DNA of 64,000 nt from the NCBI RefSeq assembly GCF_900109355.1, contig NZ_FOBF01000027.1:1-64000 (forward strand). The letters run 5' to 3'. The stretch is from Nonomuraea pusilla. Lineage in GTDB: Bacteria > Actinomycetota > Actinomycetes > Streptosporangiales > Streptosporangiaceae. Shown here in pieces: positions 47,095-56,722 of this stretch. Position numbers and translations under genes: made by a program. The notes beneath the pieces are model-generated. The model was given only the letters and a program-made list of their open reading frames with translations. It ran no database searches and was not told the DNA's origin. How positions within the stretch are numbered: the first letter of the stretch is position 1; every line of letters starts with the position of its first letter.

Positions 47095-48933
47095 ATGCCG
47101 GCCCTCAGGTCACGTACGGTCACCCACGGCAGGAACATGGTCGGTGCCCGGGCCCTGCTCCGGGCGACCGGCGTAGCCGGGAGCGACTTCGGCAAGCCGA
47201 TCATCGCGGTGGCCAACAGCTTCACCCAGTTCGTGCCCGGCCACGTGCACCTGCGCGAGGTGGGCGACGTGGTGTCCGCGGCGATCCGCGAGGCCGGGGC
47301 GATCCCGCGCGAGTTCAACACGATCGCCGTCGACGACGGCATCGCGATGGGCCACGGCGGCATGCTCTACTCGCTGCCGTCGCGCGAGCTGATCGCCGAC
47401 GCCGTCGAGTACATGGTCAACGCCCACTGCGCCGACGCCCTGATCTGCGTCTCCAACTGCGACAAGATCACGCCGGGCATGCTGCTCGCGGCGTTCAGGC
47501 TGAACATCCCGACCGTCTTCGTCTCCGGCGGGCCCATGGAGGCGGGCAAGACGCCCGGCCGCAAGCTCGACCTGATCGACCCGATGATCGCCGCCGCCGA
47601 CGCGGGCGTGTCCGACGACGAGCTGCTGGCGATGGAGGAGAACGCCTGCCCGACCTGCGGCTCCTGCTCGGGCATGTTCACCGCCAACTCCATGAACTGC
47701 CTGGCCGAGGCCATTGGCCTGGCGCTGCCCGGCAACGGCACCATCCTGGCCACGCACAAGGCGCGCAAGCAGCTGTTCGAGGACGCCGGGCGCACCCTCG
47801 TGGAGATCACCCGCCGCTACTACGAGGACGACGACGCCTCGGTGCTGCCGCGCTCGATCGCCACCCGCGAGGCGTTCGAGAACGCCATGACGCTCGACGT
47901 CGCCATGGGCGGCTCGACCAACACGATCCTGCACATCCTGGCCGCGGCCCGCGAGGCCCAGGTCGACTTCGGGCTCAAGGAGATCAACGAGATCTCGCTG
48001 CGGGTGCCCTGCCTGTGCAAGGTCGCCCCGGCCACGAACAAGTACCACATCGAGGACGTCCACCGGGCGGGCGGCATCCCCGGCATCCTCGGCGAGCTCG
48101 ACCGCGCCGGGCTGCTGCACCGCGACGTCCCCACGGTCAACGGCGGCACCCTCGCCGACCTGCTGGCCGGCTGGGACGTCAAGTCGCCCACCGCCAAGCC
48201 CGAGGCCGTCGAGCTGTGGCACGCCGCGCCCGGCAACGTCCGCACGGTCAAGGCGTACTCGCAGGACAACCGCTGGGACTCCCTCGATCTCGACAGGGAG
48301 ACGGGCTGCATCCGCGACAGGGAGCACGCCTACACCGCCGACGGCGGCCTGGCCGTGCTCTACGGCAACATCGCCCGCGACGGCGCGGTCGTCAAGACGG
48401 CCGGCGTCGACGAGTCGATCTGGAGGTTCAGCGGCCCCGCCGTCGTGTTCGAGTCGCAGGAGCAGGCGGTCGAGGGCATCCTGGGCGGCCAGGTCAAGGA
48501 GGGCGACGTGGTGGTCATCCGCTACGAGGGCCCGAAGGGCGGCCCCGGCATGCAGGAGATGCTCTACCCGACCTCGTTCCTCAAGGGCAGGGGCCTGGGC
48601 AAGGCGTGCGCGCTGGTCACCGACGGCCGCTTCTCCGGCGGCACCTCGGGCCTGTCGATCGGCCACGCCTCGCCCGAGGCGGCCGAGGGCGGCGCGATCG
48701 CGCTGGTCGAGGACGGCGACATCATCGACATCGACATCCCGAACCGCTCGATGGAGCTGCGCGTGCCCGAGGCCGAGCTGGCCGCGCGGCGGGAGCGGCT
48801 GCTGGCCGAGCTGGGCGGCTACCGCCCGCGCGACCGGCACCGCCCGGTGAGCGCGGCGCTGCAGGCGTACGCGGCGATGACGACGTCCGCCTCCACCGGC
48901 GCGTCGAGGGACCTGACGCAGCTGTCACGCTGA
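47095..48933 (+). CDS. ilvD: Dihydroxy-acid dehydratase
   Basis: 612 aa Fe-S enzyme of branched-chain amino acid synthesis. It begins [20 protein letters not shown]; cluster Cys residues are in [14 protein letters not shown] and [17 protein letters not shown]. Substrate-site motifs [12 protein letters not shown] and [16 protein letters not shown] lie in the C-terminal half. The ATG at 47095 has GGGAGAAG upstream and matches family N-termini better than the ATG 24 codons earlier. No other ilv genes are adjacent. Confidence 0.96.
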   Translation: MPALRSRTVTHGRNMVGARALLRATGVAGSDFGKPIIAVANSFTQFVPGHVHLREVGDVVSAAIREAGAIPREFNTIAVDDGIAMGHGGMLYSLPSRELIADAVEYMVNAHCADALICVSNCDKITPGMLLAAFRLNIPTVFVSGGPMEAGKTPGRKLDLIDPMIAAADAGVSDDELLAMEENACPTCGSCSGMFTANSMNCLAEAIGLALPGNGTILATHKARKQLFEDAGRTLVEITRRYYEDDDASVLPRSIATREAFENAMTLDVAMGGSTNTILHILAAAREAQVDFGLKEINEISLRVPCLCKVAPATNKYHIEDVHRAGGIPGILGELDRAGLLHRDVPTVNGGTLADLLAGWDVKSPTAKPEAVELWHAAPGNVRTVKAYSQDNRWDSLDLDRETGCIRDREHAYTADGGLAVLYGNIARDGAVVKTAGVDESIWRFSGPAVVFESQEQAVEGILGGQVKEGDVVVIRYEGPKGGPGMQEMLYPTSFLKGRGLGKACALVTDGRFSGGTSGLSIGHASPEAAEGGAIALVEDGDIIDIDIPNRSMELRVPEAELAARRERLLAELGGYRPRDRHRPVSAALQAYAAMTTSASTGASRDLTQLSR

Positions 48934-48940
48934 GCCCTTA

Positions 48941-48975
48941 CCTGTACGGCAGGAGGCACTCTCCTGCCGTACAGG
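48941..48975 (+). terminator. Strong terminator after ilvD
   Basis: CCTGTACGGCAGGAG (48941-48955) pairs perfectly with CTCCTGCCGTACAGG (48961-48975), a 15-bp stem with a 5-nt loop, followed by CTTTCG. Confidence 0.9.
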
Positions 48976-49014
48976 CTTTCGAAAAATGTCGGTCCTGGCC
49001 CGTATTCTCGGGGT

Positions 49015-49509
49015 ATGACGACAGTCGTGAAGCCCCACTCCCACCCGCTTACGACCGCCGAGATCGCCGCCCTCGCCCTCTCTCTCGCCCATCTGGGCAC
49101 GGGCCCCCAGGCCGTCACCGCCAGGCGCGCCCTCCAGCACACGCTCCAGCACCTGGAACTCGACGACGACGTCATCGCCGCCACGCTGTCCACCCTCACC
49201 GAGCCGCTGCCCGCCGACGTGGCCTCGCGGGCCAGGCTCATCGCCGACGCCATCACCAGCCGTCTCATGATCCGCCTGCACTACCGCGACGCCAGGGGCA
49301 CCGTCAGCACGCGGGACGTCGAGCCGGTCACCTGCCTGGTGCACCGGGAGTACTGGTACCTCGTGGGCGTGTGCAGGATGCGCCACGCCATCAGGGCGTT
49401 CAGGTTCGACCGGATCCTCGCGGTCGAGCCGACGCTCACCCCGTCCAGGCCGCACCTCGCCGACCGGTTCCTGCCGTTCCAGCGCCGCAGGCGCAGCAGG
49501 GCCGCCTGA
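49015..49509 (+). CDS. WYL-domain protein without a clear DNA-binding domain
   Basis: 164 aa. The C-terminal half is a WYL domain: SRLMIRLHYRDARGTVSTRD, VEPVTCLVHREYWYLVGVCR and IRAFRFDRILAVEP. The ~70-residue N-terminal part is helical (TTAEIAALALSLAHLG) and shorter than a standard HTH-plus-linker, so this is a partial relative of DeoR-type WYL regulators. TATTCT six nt upstream of the ATG implies a leaderless message. Ligand unknown. Confidence 0.82.
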   Translation: MTTVVKPHSHPLTTAEIAALALSLAHLGTGPQAVTARRALQHTLQHLELDDDVIAATLSTLTEPLPADVASRARLIADAITSRLMIRLHYRDARGTVSTRDVEPVTCLVHREYWYLVGVCRMRHAIRAFRFDRILAVEPTLTPSRPHLADRFLPFQRRRRSRAA

Positions 49510-49517
49510 CCGTCACG

Positions 49518-49564
49518 CGGGCGAGAGCCGGGCAGGCGCGCGTCGGCCTGCCGGTTCTCGCCCG
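49518..49564. terminator. Bidirectional long hairpin
   Basis: About 19 paired bases (CGGGCGAGAGCC ... at 49518-49537 with 49546-49564) with one G-T pair and one bulge. It lies between the convergent WYL and FmdB genes. Confidence 0.8.
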
Positions 49565-49568
49565 CCCG

Positions 49569-49781
49569 TCAGGAGGAGCAGCAGCCTCCGCCGCAGCAGC
49601 CCCCGCCACCACCGCCTGAGCGGGGGGCCTGGGCGCCGCCCGTCATGGACACCGTGGACAGCAGCCTGACCGTGTCGTCGTGACCCTCGGGGCAGGCCGC
49701 CGGGTCGCCGGACGCGGACATGGGGCGGGACACCTCGAACGTGGAGCCGCAGGCGCGGCAGCGGAAGTCGTAACGCGGCAT
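49569..49781 (-). CDS. FmdB-family zinc-ribbon protein
   Basis: 70 aa. It begins MPRYDFRCRACGSTFEVSRP; the CxxC at 8-11 pairs with a single Cys in AACPEGHDD, followed by a Gly/Cys-rich end (GGGGGGCCGGGCCSS). FmdB zinc ribbons are small putative regulatory or metal-binding proteins of unclear role. The second knuckle has one Cys and a His, a variant of the usual four-Cys ribbon. Confidence 0.85.
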   Translation of the reverse strand: MPRYDFRCRACGSTFEVSRPMSASGDPAACPEGHDDTVRLLSTVSMTGGAQAPRSGGGGGGCCGGGCCSS

Positions 49782-49841
49782 GCCACCAAGGGTAACGCCG
49801 GGTCCGCCCGGAGCGGGCGGCTCAGGGCGGGCAGGGGGACG

Positions 49842-50654
49842 TCAGGGCCGGGCGGCGAACGTGAGGTGGGCGTAGTCGGCCACCGGCTCGTAGCCGATCG
49901 ACTGGTAGACGGCGTTGCTGGTGGGGTTGGCCAGGTCGGTGAAGAGCACCACCTGCTCGCAGCGCTCCTCCAGCGCCACCCGGCTGGCGAACGCGGTGAC
50001 GGCCGCGCCGTAGCCCCTCCTGCGGCGGGAGGGCGGGGTGTAGACGGGCCCGATCCTGCACACGCCGCCCGCGGACGGCGACAGCCCGGCGCAGGCCACG
50101 GGGACGCCGTCGGCCTCCCAGACGAACAGCTCGCGCCCGGCGGTGCGCTGGGCGACGCGCTCGGCCGCGTCGGCGGTCTCGCCGAGCCCGACCTCCGTGC
50201 CGAACGCGTGGAACCAGCTCACCATCAGCGGGAACTCGGCGGGCGTCGCCAGCCTGCCCCGTCCTGGCACGTCGGGGACGTCGAGCGCGCCCAGCCGGTA
50301 CAGCCGCTCCGACACCTCCTTGACCGGGGCGCCGAGCAGCCTGGCCACCTCGGAGGTCAGCTCCACCGGGCCGTGCACCTGACGGACGTGGGGCGCGCCC
50401 AGCACGTCCAGCAGGGGCGCGACGGCCTCGACCGGCATGCGGGCCAGGGCGAGCGGGTACGGCGGCGTGCGCACGGCCGCGCCGCGCACCTCGCCGCCGT
50501 CGTCCCACCAGCCGAGGACGGGGTCATCGGCCGGGCTGCCGGCGCGCAGACCGTTGAGGGCGGTCAGCGGGACGGTGTCGCTCACCGGGTCGCCGAGCAG
50601 GAACGGCTCGGCGACCTCGGCGTACTTGCGGGCGTCGGAGGTGAAGGACCACAT
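49842..50654 (-). CDS. GNAT-family acetyltransferase (DUF4081-like N-terminus)
   Basis: 270 aa. The C-terminal GNAT core has CRIGPVYTPPSRRRRGYGAA (acetyl-CoA loop) and LFTDLANPTSNAVYQSIGYEPV. The N-terminal half (YAEVAEPFLLGDPVSDTVPL) is the extra domain of the two-domain GNATs common in actinobacteria. The ATG at 50654 starts directly after the HNH gene stop, so translation is coupled. Substrate unknown. Confidence 0.86.
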   Translation of the reverse strand: MWSFTSDARKYAEVAEPFLLGDPVSDTVPLTALNGLRAGSPADDPVLGWWDDGGEVRGAAVRTPPYPLALARMPVEAVAPLLDVLGAPHVRQVHGPVELTSEVARLLGAPVKEVSERLYRLGALDVPDVPGRGRLATPAEFPLMVSWFHAFGTEVGLGETADAAERVAQRTAGRELFVWEADGVPVACAGLSPSAGGVCRIGPVYTPPSRRRRGYGAAVTAFASRVALEERCEQVVLFTDLANPTSNAVYQSIGYEPVADYAHLTFAARP

Positions 50655-50655
50655 G

Positions 50656-51162
50656 TCAGGCCGCCGCCTCCAGGTACGGCGCCCAGAGCGGGTCTCCCGT
50701 GCCGGAGGCGCCGATGAGCCTCCAGTGGGCGCCACGGGGCACCACCGGGACGAAGCGCAGAGCCCACCCCAGTTCCTCCAGGAACTTGTCGGCCTTCCTG
50801 TGGTTGCAGGAGGTGCAGGAGGCCACGCAGTTCTCCCAGGTGTGCGTGCCACCCCGGGACCGCGGGATGACGTGGTCGATGGTGTCGGCCCGCTGCCCGC
50901 AGTAGGCGCAGCGGTAGTCGTCGCGCCGCATGAGGGCGGCCCTGGTCAGAGGAATGCGGGATCGGTAGGGTATGCGGACATATCTTCTCAGTCTGATCAC
51001 CGAGGGCACGTCGAGCGTGCAGGTGGCGGAGCGCAGCACGGCGCCCCGGCCGTCGCGGTGCACGACGTCGGCCTTCTCCCTGAGCACCAGCACGATGGCG
51101 CGGTGCAGGGACAACGTGGTCAGCGGCTCGTAGGTGGCGTTCAGCAGCAGGACTTGGCGCAT
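50656..51162 (-). CDS. HNH endonuclease-domain protein
   Basis: 168 aa. It begins RQVLLLNATYEPLTTLSLHR; the HNH motif lies at ~95-150 with YRCAYCGQRADTIDHVIPRS, followed by NCVASCTSCNHRKAD. The two CxxC knuckles and the DH..N..H set are complete. This actinobacterial group is chromosomal and not clearly linked to phage or restriction systems. The ATG at 51162 has GGGGAGAGG upstream. A perfect 22-bp palindrome lies 35 bp before the start. Confidence 0.9.
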   Translation of the reverse strand: MRQVLLLNATYEPLTTLSLHRAIVLVLREKADVVHRDGRGAVLRSATCTLDVPSVIRLRRYVRIPYRSRIPLTRAALMRRDDYRCAYCGQRADTIDHVIPRSRGGTHTWENCVASCTSCNHRKADKFLEELGWALRFVPVVPRGAHWRLIGASGTGDPLWAPYLEAAA

Positions 51163-51196
51163 CACAGGGCCTCTCCCCGCTGCACCCGTATCAAAG

Positions 51197-51218
51197 GGGA
51201 CATGTCGCAACATGTCCC
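51197..51218. promoter_or_regulatory. 22-bp perfect palindrome upstream of the HNH gene
   Basis: GGGACATGT (51197-51205), centre CGCA, ACATGTCCC (51210-51218). It lies 35 bp upstream of the HNH ATG, where an operator would overlap the promoter. No regulator gene is adjacent, so the binding protein is unknown. Confidence 0.5.
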
Positions 51219-51456
51219 GTCTGTCGGCCCCTCCTGGGGCGCTCGTGCATCCGTCACGTGGACCTCCGCCGGACGGCCCAGCGGATGGTCCCCACGGCGC
51301 CGTCCTGTCACCAAGTGTGGCCTTTAGCGCGTCGTCCCCGCCACCCCATATCCCCCGAACGGGCCGACGAGAGGGACAGACGGTACGTTTTATGCCCACA
51401 TCACCGGGCCTTTACGCGCGTCCCGGCGCACCATCCTTGGCAGTAGTGTTCCTGGC

Positions 51457-53514
51457 ATGACGCGACCGCCGTACCCGACCGCACGCCGCGAGGACATCGT
51501 CGACCTGGTGCACGGCACGCCCGTGCCCGACCCGTACCGGTGGCTGGAAGACCCCGACAGCCCCGAGACCAAGGAGTGGCTGCTCGCGCAGGCCGGGCTG
51601 TTCGCCGAGCGGAACGGGCCGCAGCGCTTCAAGCACCGCATCACCGAGCTGCTGCGCTCGGGCTCCGTGGGCACGCCCGCCTGGCGCGGCGACCGCTGCT
51701 TCTTCAGCCGCCGCACCCCCGACCAGGAGCACGCGGTCTACTACGTCGCCGACGCCGGCGGCGCCGAGCGCGCGCTGATCGACCCGATGGAGATCGACCC
51801 TTCGGGCCTGACCACGCTCGACGCCGTGCAGCCCGACAAGGAAGGCCGGCTGCTCGCGTACCAGATCTCGGTGGGCGGCACCGAGGAGTCGGTGCTGTAC
51901 GTCATGGACGTCGCCACCGGCACGCGCGTCGAGGGCCCGATCGACCGCTGCCGCTACTCCCCGATCGCCTGGCTGCCCGGCGGCGAGGCGTTCTACTACG
52001 TGCGCCGCCTGCCCAGCACCGAGGTGCCGGAGAACGAGTCGCAGTTCCACCGCCGCGTCTACCTGCACCGCGTCGGCACCTCCACCGAGGACGACGTCAT
52101 GATCTTCGGCCAGGGCCTGAAGATGACCAACTACTACGGCGTCTCGGTCTCCCGCGACGGGCGGTGGCTGCAGGTGTCGGCGCACGAGGGCACCGCCCCG
52201 CGCAACGACCTGTGGGTCGCCGACCTGACCGCCTCGCCCCTCGACCGTCCCGACCTGCGGGTGGTGCAGGAGGGCGTCGACGCCCAGACCGGGCTGGTGT
52301 TCGGGCGCGACGGCCGCCTGTACGTCCACACCGACCGCGACGCGCCGAGGGGCCGCGTGTGCGTCGCCGACCCCGCCGAGCCCGGCCACGAGCACTGGCG
52401 CGACCTCGTCCCCGAGGACCCCGAGGCCGTGCTGTCGGACTTCGCGATCCTCGACGACCTGGAACGCCCGGTCATGCTCGTGGGCTGGACCCGCCACGCC
52501 ATCAGCGAGATCACGATCCACGATCTCGCCACGGGCGAGCGCGTCGGCGAGGTGCCCACGCCCGGCCTCGGCAGCATCGGCGGCATCGCCGAGCGGCCCG
52601 AGGGCGGCCACGAGGCGTGGTTCGGCTACACCGACAACACCACGCCGCCCACCATCCAGCGCTACGACGCGCGCACCGGCGAGACGACGCTCTGGGCGGC
52701 CTCGCCCGGCGCGGTCGACGTGCCGGCCGTGCGCACCTCCCAGGTGGTCTACCGCTCGAAGGACGGCAGCGACGTCCGCATGCTCGTCATCTCCCCCGCC
52801 GACGCCGCCGAAGGCCCGCGCCCGACCATCCTGTACGGCTACGGCGGCTTCGGCCTGTCGATGACCCCCGGCTACTCGGCGTCCATCCTGGCCTGGGTCG
52901 AGGCCGGCGGCGTCTACGCCATCGCCAACCTGCGCGGCGGCGGCGAGGAGGGCGAGGAGTGGCACCGCGCCGGCATGCTCGCCCACAAGCAGAACGTCTT
53001 CGACGACTTCCACGCCGCCGCCGAGCACCTCATCGCCACCGGCGTCACCACGCCCGCGCAGCTCGGCATCTCCGGCGGGTCCAACGGCGGCCTGCTGGTC
53101 GGCGCCGCGCTGACGCAGCGCCCCGACCTGTACGCCGCCGTCGTCTGCTCGGCCCCGCTGCTCGACATGATCAGGTACGAGCGGTTCGGCCTCGGCGCCA
53201 CCTGGAACGTCGAGTACGGCTCCGCCGACGACCCCGAGCAGTTCGCCTGGCTGCGGGCGTACTCGCCGTACCACCACGTCAAGGAGGGCGTCGACTACCC
53301 GGCCACGCTGTTCACCGTCTTCCAGTCCGACACGCGGGTCCACCCGCTGCACGCGTGGAAGATGTGCGCGGCGCTGCAGCACGCCACGTCCGGCGACCGG
53401 CCGGTGCTGCTGCGCAACGAGGCCGAGGTGGGACACGGCGCCCGCTCCGTGAGCAGGTCGGCGGACCTCTCGGCCGACACGCTCACCTTCCTCGCCCGCC
53501 ACACCGGTCTGTAG
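51457..53514 (+). CDS. Prolyl oligopeptidase family (S9) serine peptidase
   Basis: 685 aa, cytoplasmic type without signal peptide. An N-terminal beta-propeller (~1-400) precedes the alpha/beta-hydrolase domain. The nucleophile is in [13 protein letters not shown] (~541), the Asp lies in [15 protein letters not shown] and the His in [10 protein letters not shown]. It cleaves short proline-containing peptides in characterised relatives. TAGTGT seven nt before the ATG suggests a leaderless transcript. It may head an operon with the AraC and VOC genes. Confidence 0.92.
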   Translation: MTRPPYPTARREDIVDLVHGTPVPDPYRWLEDPDSPETKEWLLAQAGLFAERNGPQRFKHRITELLRSGSVGTPAWRGDRCFFSRRTPDQEHAVYYVADAGGAERALIDPMEIDPSGLTTLDAVQPDKEGRLLAYQISVGGTEESVLYVMDVATGTRVEGPIDRCRYSPIAWLPGGEAFYYVRRLPSTEVPENESQFHRRVYLHRVGTSTEDDVMIFGQGLKMTNYYGVSVSRDGRWLQVSAHEGTAPRNDLWVADLTASPLDRPDLRVVQEGVDAQTGLVFGRDGRLYVHTDRDAPRGRVCVADPAEPGHEHWRDLVPEDPEAVLSDFAILDDLERPVMLVGWTRHAISEITIHDLATGERVGEVPTPGLGSIGGIAERPEGGHEAWFGYTDNTTPPTIQRYDARTGETTLWAASPGAVDVPAVRTSQVVYRSKDGSDVRMLVISPADAAEGPRPTILYGYGGFGLSMTPGYSASILAWVEAGGVYAIANLRGGGEEGEEWHRAGMLAHKQNVFDDFHAAAEHLIATGVTTPAQLGISGGSNGGLLVGAALTQRPDLYAAVVCSAPLLDMIRYERFGLGATWNVEYGSADDPEQFAWLRAYSPYHHVKEGVDYPATLFTVFQSDTRVHPLHAWKMCAALQHATSGDRPVLLRNEAEVGHGARSVSRSADLSADTLTFLARHTGL

Positions 53515-53521
53515 CACGGGC

Positions 53522-54316
53522 ATGAGCGCGCCGGGGCCGGCCATGGTCGAGGCCGTCCCCGGCGCCGCCCTGCGGCCGTACGTCAGCCGGCTGTGCGCCT
53601 ACCGCGAGGAGCCCCGCACCCCCGAGACGCGGGCCGAGGCCGCCCTGCCGGGCGCCGTGCTGGTGCTCGGGTTCGGCGCGCCGCTGGAGGTCGAGGGGCG
53701 GCCGCTCACCGCGTTCGCGGGCGGGCTCGCCGACCGCTACACGCTCACCCGGGTGTCCGGGCCGGGCGAGGGCGTCGAGGTGGTGCTCACCCCGTTCGGC
53801 GCCCGCCGCCTGTACGGCCTGCCCATGCGGCACCTGACCAACCAGGTCGTCCCCGCCGAGGACGTCCTCGGGGCGTGGGCGGGCACGGCGGCGGAGCGGC
53901 TGGCCGCGACCCCGACCCCGCGCGACCGGCTCGCCCTCGCGGAGCGGCTGCTGCGCGAGCGCCTGAGCGCCGGGCCCGACCCGCGCCCCGAGGTGGCGTG
54001 GGCATGGGAGCGGCTGCTCGGCACCGGCGGCGGCGTCAGCGTGTCGGCGCTCGCCGCCACGCTCGGCTGGAGCCACCGGCACCTGGTGAGCCGCTTCCAC
54101 GAGGAGGTCGGGCTCGCGCCGAAGGCCGCGGCCCGGGTGATCAGGTTCGCCAGGGCGGTGCGGCTGCTGCGCGGCGGCGCACCCATCGCGCGCGTCGCCG
54201 CCCACTGCGGCTTCTACGACCAGGCCCACATGAACCGAGAGTTCCGCGTGCTCGGCGGCACCACCCCCGGTCAGATTCGTCCAAGACCGGAAGGGCCCGC
54301 GCAGGCGATGCTGTGA
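53522..54316 (+). CDS. AraC-family transcriptional regulator
   Basis: 264 aa. The N-terminal part is cupin-like (AALPGAVLVLGFGAPLEVEG). Two HTH motifs lie at the C-terminus (VSALAATLGWSHRHLVSRFH and IARVAAHCGFYDQAHMNREF). It begins 7 bp after the peptidase stop and is followed 2 bp later by the VOC gene, so the three are probably cotranscribed. AraC-plus-VOC pairs are frequent in actinobacteria; the ligand is unknown. Confidence 0.88.
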   Translation: MSAPGPAMVEAVPGAALRPYVSRLCAYREEPRTPETRAEAALPGAVLVLGFGAPLEVEGRPLTAFAGGLADRYTLTRVSGPGEGVEVVLTPFGARRLYGLPMRHLTNQVVPAEDVLGAWAGTAAERLAATPTPRDRLALAERLLRERLSAGPDPRPEVAWAWERLLGTGGGVSVSALAATLGWSHRHLVSRFHEEVGLAPKAAARVIRFARAVRLLRGGAPIARVAAHCGFYDQAHMNREFRVLGGTTPGQIRPRPEGPAQAML

Positions 54317-54318
54317 CC

Positions 54319-54669
54319 ATGACGCGAACCGTTTACGCACTCGCCCGCTACCAGAACGTCCAGACCGCGCTCGACTTCCTCACCACCGCGTTCGGCTTCC
54401 TGGTGCACGAGGCGTCCACGAACGAGCAGGGCGCCGTCTACCACGCCGAACTGCTGGTGGGCGACGACATCGTCATGATCGGCGAGGGCCGCGCCGGCGG
54501 GCCCGGCGTGTACGTCGCCGTCGAGGACGTCGACGGCCACCACGACCGGGCGCGCGACGCCGGCGCCCGCATCACCGCCCCGCTCACCGACCAGCCGTAC
54601 GGGTCGCGCGAGTACGCGTGCGCCGACCCCGAGGGCAACCTCTGGTACTTCGGCACCTACCGCCCCTGA
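54319..54669 (+). CDS. VOC-superfamily (glyoxalase/bleomycin-resistance-like) protein
   Basis: 116 aa. It has the beta-alpha-beta-beta-beta repeat start ARYQNVQTALDFLTTAFGF, the middle YVAVEDVDGHHDRARDAGAR and the end SREYACADPEGNLWYFGTY, with a Glu and several His as possible metal ligands. The exact reaction is open. It is coupled to the AraC gene by a start immediately after the upstream stop. Confidence 0.87.
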   Translation: MTRTVYALARYQNVQTALDFLTTAFGFLVHEASTNEQGAVYHAELLVGDDIVMIGEGRAGGPGVYVAVEDVDGHHDRARDAGARITAPLTDQPYGSREYACADPEGNLWYFGTYRP

Positions 54670-54673
54670 CCCC

Positions 54674-54723
54674 TGCCGGGCTCCACCGGGCTCTGCCGGG
54701 CTCCACCGGGCTCTACCGGGGGA
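54674..54723. repeat. 10-bp tandem repeats continuing the purU 3' end
   Basis: CCGGGCTCYA-type 10-bp units occur four to five times in a row (20-bp double unit at 54674-54693 and 54694-54713), running into the purU stop (54713-54715). On the purU strand they read as repeated CCCGGTAGAG/CCCGGTGGAG words. Confidence 0.85.
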
Positions 54724-55567
54724 AGACCACCGTCTTGTGGCCGTCGAGCAGCACCCGCTGCTCGGCGTGCCACTTGACCGCCCTGGCCAGGGTCACGCAC
54801 TCCACGTCACGGCCGATCGCCGCGAGGTCCTCGGGCGAGTGGCTGTGGTTGACCCTGGCCACCTCCTGCTCGATGATCGGGCCCTCGTCCAGGTCGGACG
54901 TCACGTAGTGCGCGGTCGCGCCGATCAGCTTCACACCGCGGTCGTGCGCCTGGTGGTACGGCTTGGCGCCCTTGAACGACGGCAGGAACGAGTGGTGGAT
55001 GTTGATGGCCCGGCCCGCCAGCTTCCCGCACAGGTCGCCCGACAGCACCTGCATGTAGCGGGCCAGCACGACCAGGTCCACCTGGTAGTGCTCGACCAGC
55101 GCCAGCACCTCCGCCTCCTGCTTCGGCTTCGTCTCCGGGGTGACCGGCAGGTGGTGGTAGTCGATGCCGTACGACTGGGTGAGCGGCCGCAGGTCGGGGT
55201 GGTTCGAGACGACGGCGACGATCTCGATGTCGAGCGCCTTCGCCCTGACCCGGTAGAGCAGGTCGTTCAGGCAGTGGTCGAAGCGGCTCACCATGATCAG
55301 CACGCGGGGCTTCCTGGCCAGGTCGCGCAGCCTGAACTCCATGCCGAAGTCGGGCGCGAGCGCCGCGAAGGCGCCCGTCACCTCGTCCTCGCCCAGCGGT
55401 GCCGTGAACTGCACGCGCATGAAGAAGCGCTGACTCGCCCGGTCTCCGAACTGCTGGCTCTCGGTGATGTTGCATCCGCGCCCGGCCAGCAGGCCGGAGA
55501 CCGCGGCCACCACGCCGGGCCGGTCGGGACAGGACAGAGTCAGGACGTACTCGGCTGGGCTGGTCAT
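54713..55567 (-). CDS. purU: Formyltetrahydrofolate deformylase
   Basis: 284 aa. An N-terminal ACT domain (YVLTLSCPDRPGVVAAVSGL) is followed by a formyltransferase-like domain with INIHHSFLPSFKGAKPYHQA and the catalytic Asp region TSDLDEGPIIEQ. It hydrolyses 10-formyl-THF to formate and THF, feeding one-carbon balance. The ATG at 55567 is preferred over one ten codons earlier because relatives begin just before the ACT domain. Confidence 0.94.
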   Translation of the reverse strand: MTSPAEYVLTLSCPDRPGVVAAVSGLLAGRGCNITESQQFGDRASQRFFMRVQFTAPLGEDEVTGAFAALAPDFGMEFRLRDLARKPRVLIMVSRFDHCLNDLLYRVRAKALDIEIVAVVSNHPDLRPLTQSYGIDYHHLPVTPETKPKQEAEVLALVEHYQVDLVVLARYMQVLSGDLCGKLAGRAINIHHSFLPSFKGAKPYHQAHDRGVKLIGATAHYVTSDLDEGPIIEQEVARVNHSHSPEDLAAIGRDVECVTLARAVKWHAEQRVLLDGHKTVVFPR

Positions 55568-55770
55568 GCCTTCACTCTCGTGGCACCTCATGGACATGGG
55601 TTCAGGGCACTGCTCCGGGCAGGGTTTCGAGGACGCCCGCTCAGTGCGGCAGCCTGATCGAACGAGACTACCGTCTGCTCCTCCACCATCAATTCACTGT
55701 TCTTGGGTAGATACCCACCATTGCTGTGGCATTTACCCCGACTCGGGCTGACAGGATGGAGCAGGGCTAG

Positions 55771-56709
55771 GTGGACACCGTCGTACTCGTCGTGGTCGCC
55801 GGTCTGTTCGCCGTCATCACCGGCGTCAACGACGGCGGCGCCCTGCTCGCCACCGGGCTCAAACTACCCGCCGTCAAACCCGCCGTGGGCATCCTCCTGA
55901 TGGCCGTCGTGGTCGCCGCCGTGCCCCTCGTGACGTTCCAGGTGGCGCGGACGTTCACGACCCGGCTCGCCGCCTTCGACCAGCCCGGCGCCCAGACCGC
56001 CATGGTCGTCGCCGTCGCCGGCGCCCTCGCCGTCGTCGCCGTGCTCAACGCCCGAGGCCGCCCCACCAGCCTCACCCTGGCCGTCGTCGGCGGCATCACC
56101 GGCGCCGGGCTCGGCTGGGGGCTGCCCGTCTCCAGCGGGTCCGTCGGGCTCGTGCTGCTGTTCGGCGTGGCCGCGCCCATCGCCGGAGGGCTGCTCGCCT
56201 GGGTGCTCGTCCGCGTCCTCGTCATCGTCACCACACCCCGCGGGCTGCCCCGCTGGCACTGGGCCGGCTTCCTGCTCCAAACCATCGCGTACGGCGCCAA
56301 CGACGGCCAGAAGATGCTGGCCGTGTTCATGATCGCGCTCGGGCTCACCCGGCCGACCCTCGCGTACACGTCGCTCGTCGCCGTGCTGTTCGCCCTCGGC
56401 GCCATGTACGGGCTGCCCAAGGCCGGCCGGTCACTCAGCCGCGAGCTCATCGTCTTCCGCCCCGCCCACGGCGTCGCCGCCGAACTCGCCGGCGGCACCG
56501 CCGTCGCCGCCTGCTCCGCCGTGGGTATGCCCGTCAGCATGACGCAGGCCATCGCCGGCGGGCTCATCGGCGCCGGCGTCGCCCAGGGCAGCGGCCGCGT
56601 CCGCTGGTTCGCCGCCGTCAAGATCGCCGTGGCGTGGCTGCTCACCCTTCCCGCCAGCGGCGTACTCGCCTGGATCCTCGCGATCGTCGTGAAGGGAGCG
56701 AAGTCGTGA
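55771..56709 (+). CDS. Inorganic phosphate transporter, PiT family
   Basis: 312 aa, about ten membrane helices. The PiT signatures are TGVNDGGALLATG near the N-terminus and YGANDGQKMLAVF in the middle. It takes up phosphate (possibly with a metal) coupled to H+ or Na+. GTG start with GGAGCAGG upstream. The next gene, 13 bp downstream, is a DUF47/PhoU-like protein, the standard PiT partner. Confidence 0.93.
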   Translation: MDTVVLVVVAGLFAVITGVNDGGALLATGLKLPAVKPAVGILLMAVVVAAVPLVTFQVARTFTTRLAAFDQPGAQTAMVVAVAGALAVVAVLNARGRPTSLTLAVVGGITGAGLGWGLPVSSGSVGLVLLFGVAAPIAGGLLAWVLVRVLVIVTTPRGLPRWHWAGFLLQTIAYGANDGQKMLAVFMIALGLTRPTLAYTSLVAVLFALGAMYGLPKAGRSLSRELIVFRPAHGVAAELAGGTAVAACSAVGMPVSMTQAIAGGLIGAGVAQGSGRVRWFAAVKIAVAWLLTLPASGVLAWILAIVVKGAKS

Positions 56710-56722
56710 AAGGAGTGGAGAC

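Noticed and set aside
55660-55770. Possible PHO box upstream of the PiT gene
   Set aside because: TTCACTGTTC-type words only loosely match the Streptomyces GTTCACC direct-repeat pattern; too weak to call.
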